Below, one piece after another: positions 19,392 through 29,186 of a stretch of DNA of 64,000 nucleotides. Below the pieces are notes generated by a model. That model did no database searches. It saw nothing but the letters and a program-made list of their open reading frames with translations, and had not been told where the DNA came from. Every line of letters begins with the position of its first letter. The first letter of the stretch is position 1. Origin of the DNA: Rubrivirga sp. SAORIC476 (GTDB lineage: Bacteria; Bacteroidota; Rhodothermia; Rhodothermales; Rubricoccaceae); NCBI RefSeq assembly GCF_002283555.1, contig NZ_MVOI01000006.1, positions 1 through 64,000 on the forward strand. The letters run 5' to 3'. Both the position numbers and the translations under genes were made by a program.

Positions 19392-21446
19392 ATGCGCTCC
19401 GTCCTCCTGCTCGTTCTGTTCGCGTTCGCGATGCCCACCCAGGCGCAGTCGGCGCTGGCGGAGGCCGAGGCGCGGCTGGCCGCGGGCGACTCCAGCGGCG
19501 CGCACGCCCTCCTCTACACCGCGCTCCGGGACGCCGACGACGACACGCCCGACCGCGCCGCGCTGACGCGCCTCCGGCTCCGCCTCGAACTGGCCGGGGT
19601 CGGGATGGGGAGCGTGCCGCGGCCCTTCCGCCACCAGCAGATCGTCGACGGCGCGACGCGCCTCCTCCGCCTCGCGCCCGCCGACACGCTCGCGCTCCGC
19701 GTGCTCGTGGACGACGCCGTGTGGACGGTGCTCCAGTGGCACGACCGCGTCCGCTTCGGGGACGTGTCCTCGCCCTACGGCGCCTTCATCAGCCCGGCCG
19801 AGATCGCGTCCCGGATGTCGACCTCGCGGTTCGACATGGACGACCGCGCGGCGATGGGCCCGCCGCTCGAACGCGACGGCCGCGCGCGGGACGCCCACCG
19901 CGACGCCGTCCGCTGGCTGGACACGTGGCGCACCGCCGACCCCGCCTCGTCCGCCGCGGCGCAGGCTGCCGCCACCCTGAACGTCGTCGCCCGCGACTGG
20001 GCCGGCCTGCTCGCCCTCGCCGAGGCCTGGAGCGCCGCCTCGGGCGACCCGCGGGCCGACCTGTACGCCGGCCTCGCCCACCACCACCTCGGCGACGCCG
20101 AGGCGGCCGGAGCCGCGTTCGACCGGGCGCTGCCGCGGCTCGCGCCCGTCGCCCGCGCCCGCTTCGAGAACGTCCGCCCGCTGCTGCCGCTGGACGCGCG
20201 CGAGGCCTATGACGCCGACCCGGCAGGGACGGCGGCGCGCTTCTGGGCCGAGACCGACCCGCGCCTGCTCACCGCGCGCTCCGAGCGGCGCGTCGAGCAC
20301 CGCGCCCGCGTCGTCGAGGCGGACCTCCGGTTCGGGCGGAGCGTCGGCACGTTGTGGGAGCCGCCCGGTCCCGGCGCCGACACCGAGCAAGGCGTCCTGT
20401 GGGTTCGCTACGGGCCGCCGCGCCGCGCGATGTCGTTCACACCCAGCGAGTTCGGCGTCGCGGCCTACGGCGACGACAACTTCCGCGTCTGGGACTACGA
20501 GGACTTCCAGTTCGTCTTCGACGACCCCGAGCGCGACGGCGCCTTCCGCACCTACAGTCCGCCCGCCGTCGCGTTCTCCGGTCCTGGCGCGTCGGCGCGG
20601 CGCGACGACTTCGTGATGCGCGACCGCGCCATGCAGCGCACCGACCCGCAGCGGTCGCAGGACCTGCCCACGGCCGAGGTGCCGGTGCTCGTGTCGCGCT
20701 TCCGCGCAGCGGGCGGTGGCACCGAGGTGGTGGTCGGGTTCGGGGTGCTGGTCTCGGAGATGCCGCCTCCGGTGCGAACGGGCGCCTTCGCCCTGACCGA
20801 CGGTCAGGTGACGGACCGCGCCGTGCAGGAGCGCGACCGGCTCGCGGCGGGCCGCATCGTGCGGAGTGGGGGGGAGGCGGTCTGGGCCGAGGCCGCGACC
20901 CTCCGCCTGTCCGGCCCCGGGACGGTCCGCGTGGAGGCCGAGGCGGCCGGAGGCACGCCACGCGGCGCTGCCGACGTGGCCATCGAGCCGCTGGCGGACG
21001 GCGTGGCTGGCGCCGGCCTTCGGTTCGGCCTGAGCGACCTGCTGCTGGCGACGAGCGTGGACGACGAGGGACGCGGCCCGGTCGTCCGCGACGGGCTGGG
21101 CATCGTGCCCGCGCCGCGGGCCGCGTTCGCCACGACGGACCCGGTGTACGTGGTGCTGGAGGCGTACGGCCTCGCGATGGATGAGGGGCGGACGCGGACG
21201 ACGGTCGAGGCGACCCTCCGCCCGGTGGCGCGGCGCGGCGGCCTCCTCGGTCGCCTCTTCGGCCGCGGCCAGGGACCGGGCGTTTCCGTGACCACCGAGG
21301 CCAGCGGCGTTCGCGCCGACGAGGTCGTCTCGTTCTTCATCGACATCCGGGACCAGGACCCGGGCCGCTACACGCTCACGGTCACCGTGGAGGATGCCGT
21401 CGCGGGTCGGTCCGCCTCGGCGCAGCGCGAGGTGGTGCTGGAGTGA
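19392..21446 (+). CDS. GWxTD-domain exported protein
   Basis: 684-residue protein with a signal peptide (MRSVLLLVLFAFAMPTQAQ). Residues 20-270 are helical and TPR-like (LAEAEARLAAGDSSGAHALL). The GWxTD region follows: ARFWAETDPRLLTARSERRV, then VLWVRYGPPRRAM, FRVWDYEDFQFVF. The last 250 residues are predicted beta-rich. GWxTD proteins are widespread in Bacteroidota and relatives and lack a firm function. It is transcribed divergently from the LolC/E gene across a 216-bp gap in which I find no good TAnnTT box, and it ends before a pair of hairpins. The canonical GWxTD residues themselves appear replaced (GTLWEPPG), so domain assignment rests on flanking motifs. Confidence 0.8.
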   Translation: MRSVLLLVLFAFAMPTQAQSALAEAEARLAAGDSSGAHALLYTALRDADDDTPDRAALTRLRLRLELAGVGMGSVPRPFRHQQIVDGATRLLRLAPADTLALRVLVDDAVWTVLQWHDRVRFGDVSSPYGAFISPAEIASRMSTSRFDMDDRAAMGPPLERDGRARDAHRDAVRWLDTWRTADPASSAAAQAAATLNVVARDWAGLLALAEAWSAASGDPRADLYAGLAHHHLGDAEAAGAAFDRALPRLAPVARARFENVRPLLPLDAREAYDADPAGTAARFWAETDPRLLTARSERRVEHRARVVEADLRFGRSVGTLWEPPGPGADTEQGVLWVRYGPPRRAMSFTPSEFGVAAYGDDNFRVWDYEDFQFVFDDPERDGAFRTYSPPAVAFSGPGASARRDDFVMRDRAMQRTDPQRSQDLPTAEVPVLVSRFRAAGGGTEVVVGFGVLVSEMPPPVRTGAFALTDGQVTDRAVQERDRLAAGRIVRSGGEAVWAEAATLRLSGPGTVRVEAEAAGGTPRGAADVAIEPLADGVAGAGLRFGLSDLLLATSVDDEGRGPVVRDGLGIVPAPRAAFATTDPVYVVLEAYGLAMDEGRTRTTVEATLRPVARRGGLLGRLFGRGQGPGVSVTTEASGVRADEVVSFFIDIRDQDPGRYTLTVTVEDAVAGRSASAQREVVLE

Positions 21447-21465
21447 GGCGGACGCGTTCGCGCAG

Positions 21466-21486
21466 GGGCACGCCATCGGCGTGCCC
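21466..21486. terminator. Bidirectional terminator hairpin
   Basis: GGGCACGCC (21466-21474) pairs perfectly with GGCGTGCCC (21478-21486) around ATC, between two convergent genes. A second hairpin, CCGCGG-GATA-CCGCGG, follows at 21485-21500. Confidence 0.65.
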
Positions 21487-21530
21487 GCGGGATACCGCGG
21501 TCGGTCGGGTCCCGCGAGCCGACGAGCGGG

Positions 21531-22520
21531 TTACCGGGTCCGCGGCCGCACCCGCCGCCACCCGAGCGCGCCCCACAGGCCGAAGCCGAACGCGTTGAGC
21601 CACCCGTGCCGCGCCGTCATCCAGGCGATGTCGGGCGGGTCGACTCCGAGGCGCGTGCCGAACTGGAACCAGCCCGCGAGGACCATCGCCAGAGCGAGCG
21701 CGCCGCCTGAGACGGCCACCATCAGCCCCGCCGTCCGGTCCTCGAAGGCGCCCCCGCGGACGACGCCGAGCCCGCCCATGCCGATGGCCGACGCGGTGAG
21801 CACCGCCACCCCGAGTGCCTCGACGAGCGAGCCGCCCGCCGGGCCGCGGCTCAGCGCGATCCCCGCCGCGACGCCCCAGAACCCGACCGCCAGCCCGACG
21901 ACCAGCCCGGCATGCAGCCGGTGCCAGCGCGCCGGGAGCGTCCGTCCGAGGAGCCCTGCCCAGACCAGCACGAGGGCGCCCGCGTAGTGGAAATGCGCGG
22001 CCGTGAGGAGCGCCACGAGGCTCCCGTACCCGGTGTCGATGCCCGAGCGCGCGAGCACCAGCCAGAGGGCCCCGCCCGGCAGCGTCGCCCAGCCCAGGGC
22101 GAGGGCGGCCTCGGCGGCGTCGAGGCGGGCCGACTGCCACTGGCCGAGGGCCTCGCGCGCAGCCCACACCGCGAGCGTGACGGTCGGCAGCAGCCAGACC
22201 GCCGCCAGAGCGCCTGCGACCACGCCCTCCGGCACGAGCAGCGACCCGGCCGCGCCGATCATCCCCGGAATCAACAGCCACGACGCTGCCGTGAGGACGC
22301 GAGGGGCCGGGGCGAACGAGGCAGGCACGCTGGCCGTCAGGAACAGGGGGATCAGTGCCAGCGGCGCCAGCAGCACGAGGTGCGCCGCCTCCTCGGCTGT
22401 CCCCGTGTCGGTGGCGAGCGGGAGGAACAGCAGGCCCAGCCACGCGATCATGCCGGCGAACGCGATGCGGGAGAGGCGCTGGGTGAGGAACGGCACGGCG
22501 GCGGGAGCGAGAGGGCGCAT
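21531..22520 (-). CDS. YndJ-like polytopic membrane protein
   Basis: 329-residue integral membrane protein with about ten hydrophobic segments and very short loops. Motifs such as LTAAHFHYAGALVLVWAG and ARHGWLNAFGFGLWG match the pattern I associate with the YndJ family (PF14158) of Firmicutes and Bacteroidota, whose function is unknown. The ATG at 22520 (MRPLAPAAVPFLTQ) begins just before the first helix. The gene is divergent from the HtrA-like gene with a 183-bp gap. The histidines inside the membrane segments could bind a metal or haem, but this is speculation. Confidence 0.78.
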   Translation of the reverse strand: MRPLAPAAVPFLTQRLSRIAFAGMIAWLGLLFLPLATDTGTAEEAAHLVLLAPLALIPLFLTASVPASFAPAPRVLTAASWLLIPGMIGAAGSLLVPEGVVAGALAAVWLLPTVTLAVWAAREALGQWQSARLDAAEAALALGWATLPGGALWLVLARSGIDTGYGSLVALLTAAHFHYAGALVLVWAGLLGRTLPARWHRLHAGLVVGLAVGFWGVAAGIALSRGPAGGSLVEALGVAVLTASAIGMGGLGVVRGGAFEDRTAGLMVAVSGGALALAMVLAGWFQFGTRLGVDPPDIAWMTARHGWLNAFGFGLWGALGWRRVRPRTR

Positions 22521-22703
22521 GGTACGCCGACCCGGAGGGCACGGTCGCGAGGCGCCGCGCGTTGAGCGTCTCCCCCACGCCGAGACACGCGGAGCGACCT
22601 CGCGCCGCGAGGATGCCGCCTGCGACGCCGACGTGCGGTCCACGGCGTGTTCAGAAACCGACCGGAGCCGCCCCCGTACCCCCGCCTTCTCCACGGACTC
22701 GCC

Positions 22704-23840
22704 ATGCGACTCGCCCCCCTCGTCTTCGCCTTCGCCCTCGTCGGGTGCCAGCAGCAGGTTCACTCTCAACAGGCCGACGGCCCCGTCGCCGTCGACGCGC
22801 CCGGCGCGCTGGAGCGGGCCGAGATCCAGGTCGGGACGAGCCGCCGGACGGCCATCACGCGCGCCGTCGAGGTGGCCAGCCCCGCCGTCGTGTCGGTCAA
22901 CGTGATCGAGGTGCAGCGCGTCGTGCGCCGGGCGAACCCCATCGAGGAGCTGTTCTACGGGCGTCGGATCCCGGACCGCGTCTATCAGCAGGAGGTCCAG
23001 AGCCTCGGCTCGGGCTTCGTCATCTCCGAGGATGGCTACATCGTCACCAACGACCACGTCGCGGGGCAGGCCACCAAGATCACGATCGCGTTCCCGAACG
23101 GCACCCAGATGCCCGCCACGCTGGTCGGCAGCGACCCCGAAACCGACATCGCGCTCCTCAAGGTGGACCCTCCAGGGCCGCTCCCGTACCTCGCCTTCGA
23201 AGAGAACGGTGACGCGGTGGTCGGCGAGTGGGCCATCGCGCTGGGCAACCCGTTTGGCCTGTTCGAGGCCGCCGAGCCGACCGTCACGGTGGGCGTGGTG
23301 AGCGCCATCGGGCGCGACTTCCCGGCGCAGCAGGGCCGCATCTTCCGCGACATGATCCAGACCGACGCGGCCATCAACAGCGGCAACTCGGGCGGGCCGC
23401 TGCTGAACGCGCTCGGCCGGGTGATCGGCATGAACACGATCATCTACACCCAGTCGGGCGGATCGGTCGGGCTGGGCTTCTCGGTGCCGTCGTGGCGCGT
23501 CCGCCAGGTGGTGGAGGAGCTGCGGGAGGATGGCGTCGTGGACCGCTCCTTCTACACGGGCCTGAGCATCCGGCCGGTGAGCGCGCGGCTGGCGCAGCAG
23601 CTCGGCCTGAGCGACGCGCGCGGCCTGGTGGTGACCTCCATCGACTCGAACAGCCCGGCCGAGCGGGCGGGCTTCCTGCCGCGCGACGTGATCGCGACCA
23701 TCGAGGGCGAGCCGGTGCGCTCCAACGAGGACGTGCGCGACCGGCTGGTCGACAAGCGCGCCGGAGACTCGGTCCGCCTCGGCGTCGTCCGCGGCGGTGA
23801 GGCCCTCGACCTCACGCTGACGCTCGGGGACGCACGATGA
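22704..23840 (+). CDS. HtrA/Deg-type serine protease, lipoprotein with one PDZ domain
   Basis: 378-residue periplasmic serine protease for envelope quality control. The start at 22704 gives a lipoprotein signal (MRLAPLVFAFALVGC, Cys15), so the enzyme is tethered. The trypsin-like domain shows His118 (IVTNDHVAG), Asp148 (ETDIALLKV) and Ser229 (NSGNSGGPLL), a complete triad. One PDZ domain occupies about 275-375 (GLVVTSIDSNSPAERAGFLP, then DVIATIEGEPV). DegP has two PDZ domains, DegS one, so this resembles DegS in domain count but is lipid-anchored rather than membrane-spanning. The stop overlaps the next start (ATGA, 23837-23840), which implies translational coupling to the lipoprotein behind it. 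Confidence 0.95.
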   Translation: MRLAPLVFAFALVGCQQQVHSQQADGPVAVDAPGALERAEIQVGTSRRTAITRAVEVASPAVVSVNVIEVQRVVRRANPIEELFYGRRIPDRVYQQEVQSLGSGFVISEDGYIVTNDHVAGQATKITIAFPNGTQMPATLVGSDPETDIALLKVDPPGPLPYLAFEENGDAVVGEWAIALGNPFGLFEAAEPTVTVGVVSAIGRDFPAQQGRIFRDMIQTDAAINSGNSGGPLLNALGRVIGMNTIIYTQSGGSVGLGFSVPSWRVRQVVEELREDGVVDRSFYTGLSIRPVSARLAQQLGLSDARGLVVTSIDSNSPAERAGFLPRDVIATIEGEPVRSNEDVRDRLVDKRAGDSVRLGVVRGGEALDLTLTLGDAR

Positions 23841-24961
23841 GGAGAGGCACGCGGCACCGAGTGTGGGGCAGGAAGAGGAGACTCGGCACGCTGGCCGCCT
23901 GCCTCTTGCCCCTGGCTCTCCAGGCCTGTCTGCCGTCGAGCCAGAAGGAGAACAGCCGCGCCCTCGCCGCCGCCGACTCGGCCGCCCAGGCCATCGCCGA
24001 GGCGGTGCCGGTGGACACGCTCGCCCAGGTCTGGACCGCCCGTGCCCCCGAGGCCGACCCGATGACCGTGCCGTCCACCATCGCGTGGGTCGGCGGGGCG
24101 CTCGCGGTCGTGGAGACGCAGGAGGGCAGCGTCCGCCGGTTCTCGGCCGAGGGCGACTATCGCGACCGGACCGACGTGCCCACGGGCAGCTTCCCGTACG
24201 GCGCGGGCGTCCGTGGCGACACGCTGGTGGTGCTCGCGCGCGGGACGCCTGCGCTGCTGTGGGTCGTGCCGGGCGAGGGCGTCGTCCGCGAGGTCCCGGC
24301 GCCGCTCGGGGCCACGGTGGCGCTCGCCACGCGCGACGTGCTGGCCGTCCGTGTGGGCGGCGGGCCGGACACGCTGGCGCCCGCGGTCGTCCGGCTGGAC
24401 GAGCGGGGACGGGAAACGGCGCGGCAGGCGCTGCCCGGCTCCGCGTGGCGCTCGGTCGGCTTTCTGCGGTGGTGGCGCGACCGCGTGGTGGCGCTCTCCG
24501 GCTACCGCCCCGTCGTCGACCGCCTGGAGCCTACCGAGGCGGGCGGTCTCGGCGCGGCCGACACGCTCGCGCTGACGGGCTTCTACTCGCCCCAGCTCGT
24601 CCGCTCGGCGCAGTTCATGCGCGACGAGGTGGACGAGCCGCCGCTGCTCACGTCGAGCGCCGCCGCCCTCCTGGGCCGTCTGTTCGTGCTCAACCTCCGC
24701 TCCGACGAGGTCCGCGTGGATGTCTACGACCGGCGCGGCCAGCTGGAGCGCGTGCTCGTCAGCCCCACGCGGGGTCTGGAGATCGACGTGGCGCAGGACC
24801 TCGCGATCCGCCGCGCACCCGACGGGGCGGTCGAACTGGCGGTGCTGATGGTGCGCCCGCCAGGCGTCCTCCAGACGCCGGAGAGCCGGGTGATCCTGTT
24901 CCGGTGGGACGGCGCGCCGCCCGTCCCGTCGGAGCGCGATTCTGTCCCGACCCTCCCGTAA
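23837..24961 (+). CDS. Lipoprotein, probable beta-propeller, coupled to the HtrA gene
   Basis: 374-residue protein. An arginine-rich start (MRRGTRHRVWGRKRR) precedes the hydrophobic part and lipobox (LPLALQAC, Cys31). The mature part has short repeated strand pairs such as VGGALAVVETQEGSVRRFSA and GGLGAADTLALTGFYS, then VYDRRGQLERVLVSP, similar to 6-bladed/NHL-type propellers of Bacteroidota; no catalytic residues stand out. The start codon overlaps the stop of the protease gene by 4 bp, so both are made together and the protein may be a partner or substrate adaptor of the protease. The transcript ends at the palindromic hairpin 24971-25000. Family is uncertain. Confidence 0.75.
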   Translation: MRRGTRHRVWGRKRRLGTLAACLLPLALQACLPSSQKENSRALAAADSAAQAIAEAVPVDTLAQVWTARAPEADPMTVPSTIAWVGGALAVVETQEGSVRRFSAEGDYRDRTDVPTGSFPYGAGVRGDTLVVLARGTPALLWVVPGEGVVREVPAPLGATVALATRDVLAVRVGGGPDTLAPAVVRLDERGRETARQALPGSAWRSVGFLRWWRDRVVALSGYRPVVDRLEPTEAGGLGAADTLALTGFYSPQLVRSAQFMRDEVDEPPLLTSSAAALLGRLFVLNLRSDEVRVDVYDRRGQLERVLVSPTRGLEIDVAQDLAIRRAPDGAVELAVLMVRPPGVLQTPESRVILFRWDGAPPVPSERDSVPTLP

Positions 24962-24970
24962 AGGCTCGAA

Positions 24971-25000
24971 CCTCCCCGCCTCGGCACCGAGGCGAGGAGG
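24971..25000. terminator. Bidirectional terminator (GCCTCGG palindrome)
   Basis: CGCCTCGG and CCGAGGCG pair around CA, extended by CCTCC/GGAGG (24971-25000), between convergent genes ending at 24961 and 25015. Part of the recurring palindrome family. Confidence 0.7.
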
Positions 25001-25014
25001 GCCGGATGACGAGG

Positions 25015-28000
25015 CTACCGTACCACCGTGACCGTCCGCGCGGCTTGCTCGGTGCCCGCCACGAGGCGGATCACGTAGACGCCCGGCGCCAGCGACGCCG
25101 CCGGGAACGGCAGCTCGTGCGCCCCCGCCGCCATCGGCGCCTCGGCGAGGATCGCCACGCGGCGGCCCAGCGCGTCGAACACCGACACCGACACGTCGGC
25201 GGCCTCGGCCAGCGCGAACCGGACGCGGCCGACGCCGCCCACCGGGTTCGGGTCGACGCCCGCCAGCGTGAACGCTTCCGGGGCCTCGGCCTCGGACGCC
25301 ACCGGGCTCACGCTCAGCGTCAGCGGGTAGCGGACGACCGGCGTGGTCGGGTTGTTGGTCAGGAACGCGATCTCGTCGGTCAACTCGCCCGGCGGCAGGT
25401 CCGTCGCGTCCACCTCCAGGATCACGTCGAAGGCCTCGCGCGGGGCGATGGAGCGGTCGGCAAAGATCGGAGCCCCGGCGCGCACGCGCGTGCCGACGCC
25501 CGCGGGCAGGTCCGGCGGGTCGATGCGGACGAGCCGCGCCGTCGCCCCGCTGGCCGCGTCCGAGCGCGTGGTGACGAAGAACGAGCCGTCCGGGTCGAGG
25601 CGGTCCCGGAGCAGTCCGTACACGCCCATGGACTGGCCGAGCACGTCGGCCGAGAACACGCCGCTGGCCTCGCCGAAGCCCGCGCCGAACTGGTCGCGCG
25701 GGAGCAACTCGGTGGCCCCGCCCGTCATCTCCAGAAGGCCCTGCGCGAACGAGACGCCCGGCAGCGAGGTGGCCCCCGCGTCGATGTCGCGCCCGGCGAC
25801 GAAAGCCGGGTAGCCCGGCAGCAGCGCGCCGTCGGCGGTGACCGCGAGCACGCCCGACGTGGCGTACGACCCGATGAGGAAGGCGTCCAGCTCGGGGCTG
25901 TAGTCCATGCCGAAGGGCGTGAAGTCGAGCGGGACCGTGCGCCCGGTCGGTACGATGCTGCCGCTCGAGAGGGTGACCTCGGCGAGCGTGGCGTCTTCGA
26001 ACAGCGCGACCCAGAGCGACCCCGTCTGGTCGTTGTAGGCCACGCCAGTGACCGACGCGCCAAGGGCGGTCGAGCTAAACGTGTCGCCGGGGTCCATGAG
26101 GTCGCGCGCCAGGACCGTCGCCGTCGTCGTCGTCGTCGAGGCGCCGTCGAACAGCACGATGTCGCCGTTGGGCAACTGGGCGAGGTCGTAGAGCTTGGGC
26201 GCCGTGCCGAACGAGACCGCACCGAGCACGTCGCCGTCGTCGAGGGCCCCCGCCGACGACCGCATGCCCGCCGTCTCGGCGATGGCCGTGCCGGGTGCCG
26301 CCAGCCCGTCGAAGGCCGAGTGCCCCAGCGACGCGGCTGCGCCCGCCTCGAACCGGCTCGTGGCGGGCTCCAGCACGCGGACGAACGAGAGCGTCGCGTC
26401 GCCGCCGTTCTGGAGACTCAGCGTGCGCTCAGAGACGTCGCCGCCGTAGATGTTCAGCGGCAGGATCGGCTCCGCCTCCGTGATCGTGGGCTGGACGGCG
26501 CCGCCGACCGAGAACTCGATCGGGAACGGCGCCGGGTCGTCGCCGGGCTGGTTGGTCCGCAGCTCGACGCTGCCGCGATAGAAGCCGGTCTCCAGCGCGC
26601 TTGCGTCGACGGTCAGCGTGAGGTCTACGGAGCCGTTGCCCGGGATCACGCCGCCGACCGGAGTGACGTAGAACGGTGCCTCGCCCTCGGCCACGTCCAC
26701 CACGATGTCGTCGAGGAACCAGCCGACGTCGGTCACGCTGGCGTCGCTCTCGAAGCGGAAGGCGAACTGGACGGGGGTGGGGAAGCTCGCGATGCCCGCC
26801 ACCTCGATCGTGGCCGTCTCCCAGGCGCCCTCGGTGTTGCGGAGGAGGCCGCCGTCGGAGGAGGCGAGCTCCTCGAAGGTCTGCCCGCCGTCGACCGACA
26901 GGAGCACCGAGGCGATGTCGAAGCCCGTCTCGGCCTGGAGGTAGTACGCGAACGAGAGCGTCACGCGGCTGTCCGGCGAGGCGCCGCTCAGGTCGATGGT
27001 CGGCGTGCGGATCTGGCCGAACGTGTTGTCCGCGTAGGAGTCGATGAAGAGCGTGCTGCCGTAGTACAGCGCCGTCGGGCTGGAGTGGCCGGGCAGGGCC
27101 GCCGGGCCCGTCGTGCGCGTCTGCCAGCGGTCCGGCGCCGACTTCCGGTTGAAGAGGAACGACGCGAGCGGGTCGGCGCCCTCGAAGTCGGCCGAGAAGA
27201 CCGGCGCCGCGGTGCGGGCGGCCTCGGTGGTCTCGGGGAACGCGAAGGCGCGCGTGACGAGCCCCGTCAGCACGCGGTAGCTCAGGTCGAAGGTGCCCGC
27301 GTTGGACACCGGGAGGCCCGCCGTGCGCGTCTCGTCGGTGCCGAGGTCGCCGAGCGTGGTCGGGAGGTCGCCGACGGTCAGCTCCGGGGGGACGGCGCCG
27401 CCGGTCGTGAACGTCACCGGGACCTCGACCACGCCGCGGTCGTCGTCGTTGGAGCGGATGCGGACGATCCCCTCGACGATGGCCTGGCCGTTGACCCCGC
27501 CGATGGTGAGCTGGCGCGTCGTGGAGCCGCCCGCCGGGACGGTGCCAGTGCCGCTGGCGACGGAGAACGTCGGGGACGTGGTGGTCGGGAAGGTGTTCGT
27601 GCGCACGAGCTCGATCACGAAGTCGAGCGGCGCCGTGCTGTCGGCGTTGCCGATCACCAGCGGCACGGAGCGCGTGGCCCCCGCGTTCACGTCACCGAGG
27701 TCGATCGGGTCGGTGATCAGGAAGCGGTCGTCGATGGCCTGGCCATCCACGCTGAGCGCCAGCGTCGCCGTCGGCGGGTCGTAGTCGACGGTGTAGCCGA
27801 TGATGTCGAGCATCCGGATGTCGGCGTAGCGCAGTGGGTCGCGGGTGCCGCGGCCGAGGTTGGGGTCCATGATGCCGATCTTGCGCGCCGCGCCGAGGGA
27901 CGGTGGGCGCAGCGCGTCGTCGCGCCAGTGCGAGGCCTGCTGGCCGTCGCCGCCTTGCCGCGCGCCGGTGGCCGTCGAGACCTCGAACGTGGCCGGTCCG

Positions 28001-29013
28001 TCGAAGAAGACCTGCACCGGCTCGAAGTAGGTCACCCCGTTCTCGACCGTCAGCACGACCGAGTTGGGCGGCCCCGGCGTCACGACCCGCTGCGCGGTCT
28101 CAAAGCCGACGCCGTCGGTCAGGCTCTCGCCTGCCACCACGGCGTCCGGGCGGACGCGGAACAGGTCCCACGGCGCGAACAGCGGCTCCGAGCCCGCCGC
28201 CGTGACCCCGATGGCCGACGTGAACCCGAGCGCGTGCCCGATCTCGTGGATGGCGACGCCCTCGAAGTCCGTCTTGTCGCTGTCGACGCCGTCGGTCGGG
28301 TCGAAGTCGTACGGGAAGGCGTCGTTGAAGCCGATCGAGGGCACGTTGCCGAAGGGCGCCGAGGAGTTCGTGACGGCGGGCAGGTAGCCGAGCACCTGGA
28401 GCGAGATCTGCCCGCCGATGCCGCGGTTGAGGGTGGCGCCGTCGGCACTGGTCGAGGGGGTCGGGGATGGGATGGCGTTGTAGAGCGCCGTCTCCTGGGC
28501 GTCGGAGGCGCGGGCCTTCAGGCGCGCGACCATGTCGGCCGTGCCGGTCGTGCCGCCCGCGAACTGGAGCGCCGAGTTCGTGGAGCCGAGCACGTTGGCG
28601 TCGTAGGGCGTCCCGAAGCGCTCCGGGCCGTAGTCCACGTCGATCACCGCCGTGATGTCGTTCTGGAGGACCCGCTCCCAGCGCGCGGCCGAACGCCGGA
28701 AGGCGAGCAGCGCCTCGGGGCGGTCCAGCAGCTGGTCCGTCGCCCGCAGGACGATGCGGAAGCCCGACGTGCCCTCGGCGTTGAGCGACGGCAGCGGCGT
28801 CAGGCGCACGCTCTGGCCCGTCAGGTTCGCGGTCGCGTCGTGGAGGCCCTGCGCCTGCGCCTCGGTGGCCTCGTCGCAGATCAGGTCGCCGCCGGGACCG
28901 ACGGTCAGGATGTGGACGCCCGCGTGGGCGGGGAGGGGCTGCTGTGCGACCGCGGGCAGCAGCAGCGCGGTCAGGCTGAAGAGCGCCGCGAGGCGGACGA
29001 ACGACGAGGGCAT
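25015..29013 (-). CDS. Secreted NF038122-type metalloprotease, multidomain, T9SS sorted
   Basis: 1332-residue exported protein. The start at 29013 gives a signal peptide (MPSSFVRLAALFSLTALLLP then AVAQ); a 23-residue upstream extension does not look coding. The zinc motif is residues 256-260 in VAIHEIGHALGFTSAIG; the context (mature N-terminal domain with RWERVLQNDITAVIDVDYGP, then a Ser/Thr-rich loop) fits the NF038122 metalloprotease family as I know it. After the catalytic part come several Ig-like/choice-of-anchor domains, a MAM/laminin-G-like region (DSRVTLSFAYYLQAETGFDI), a propeller-like stretch, and a final T9SS type A domain (DPNPVGGVGRVRFALAEAA ... GVYVIRLVAG). Substrate is unknown. 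It is the third secreted metalloprotease in the window. Its transcript ends at the shared hairpin 24971-25000. Confidence 0.88.
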   Translation of the reverse strand: MPSSFVRLAALFSLTALLLPAVAQQPLPAHAGVHILTVGPGGDLICDEATEAQAQGLHDATANLTGQSVRLTPLPSLNAEGTSGFRIVLRATDQLLDRPEALLAFRRSAARWERVLQNDITAVIDVDYGPERFGTPYDANVLGSTNSALQFAGGTTGTADMVARLKARASDAQETALYNAIPSPTPSTSADGATLNRGIGGQISLQVLGYLPAVTNSSAPFGNVPSIGFNDAFPYDFDPTDGVDSDKTDFEGVAIHEIGHALGFTSAIGVTAAGSEPLFAPWDLFRVRPDAVVAGESLTDGVGFETAQRVVTPGPPNSVVLTVENGVTYFEPVQVFFDGPATFEVSTATGARQGGDGQQASHWRDDALRPPSLGAARKIGIMDPNLGRGTRDPLRYADIRMLDIIGYTVDYDPPTATLALSVDGQAIDDRFLITDPIDLGDVNAGATRSVPLVIGNADSTAPLDFVIELVRTNTFPTTTSPTFSVASGTGTVPAGGSTTRQLTIGGVNGQAIVEGIVRIRSNDDDRGVVEVPVTFTTGGAVPPELTVGDLPTTLGDLGTDETRTAGLPVSNAGTFDLSYRVLTGLVTRAFAFPETTEAARTAAPVFSADFEGADPLASFLFNRKSAPDRWQTRTTGPAALPGHSSPTALYYGSTLFIDSYADNTFGQIRTPTIDLSGASPDSRVTLSFAYYLQAETGFDIASVLLSVDGGQTFEELASSDGGLLRNTEGAWETATIEVAGIASFPTPVQFAFRFESDASVTDVGWFLDDIVVDVAEGEAPFYVTPVGGVIPGNGSVDLTLTVDASALETGFYRGSVELRTNQPGDDPAPFPIEFSVGGAVQPTITEAEPILPLNIYGGDVSERTLSLQNGGDATLSFVRVLEPATSRFEAGAAASLGHSAFDGLAAPGTAIAETAGMRSSAGALDDGDVLGAVSFGTAPKLYDLAQLPNGDIVLFDGASTTTTTATVLARDLMDPGDTFSSTALGASVTGVAYNDQTGSLWVALFEDATLAEVTLSSGSIVPTGRTVPLDFTPFGMDYSPELDAFLIGSYATSGVLAVTADGALLPGYPAFVAGRDIDAGATSLPGVSFAQGLLEMTGGATELLPRDQFGAGFGEASGVFSADVLGQSMGVYGLLRDRLDPDGSFFVTTRSDAASGATARLVRIDPPDLPAGVGTRVRAGAPIFADRSIAPREAFDVILEVDATDLPPGELTDEIAFLTNNPTTPVVRYPLTLSVSPVASEAEAPEAFTLAGVDPNPVGGVGRVRFALAEAADVSVSVFDALGRRVAILAEAPMAAGAHELPFPAASLAPGVYVIRLVAGTEQAARTVTVVR

Positions 29014-29186
29014 AGAACCGAATGCGATGTGGCGGGCACACATGGTACGAACCGACGCCCGACGCCACGGGGCACAGCCCACCCTCCAGACCCCCCACAG
29101 GGACGGCTGGAGGCCCGGGTTGGGGCGTTCCCTCAGGAGCCTCCGTGCAGGCGCGCACGTTCAGGAGACGCCCCATCTCCACGCCG

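Noticed and set aside
19176-21476. Upstream extension of the LolC/E frame to over 1200 codons
   Set aside because: It runs opposite the GWxTD gene and lacks family similarity; TTG at 19175 gives the conserved N-terminus.
29040-29047. TACCATGT as -7 box for the large metalloprotease
   Set aside because: It lacks the TT of the other boxes and has no TTG at 20 nt; kept out of the promoter set.
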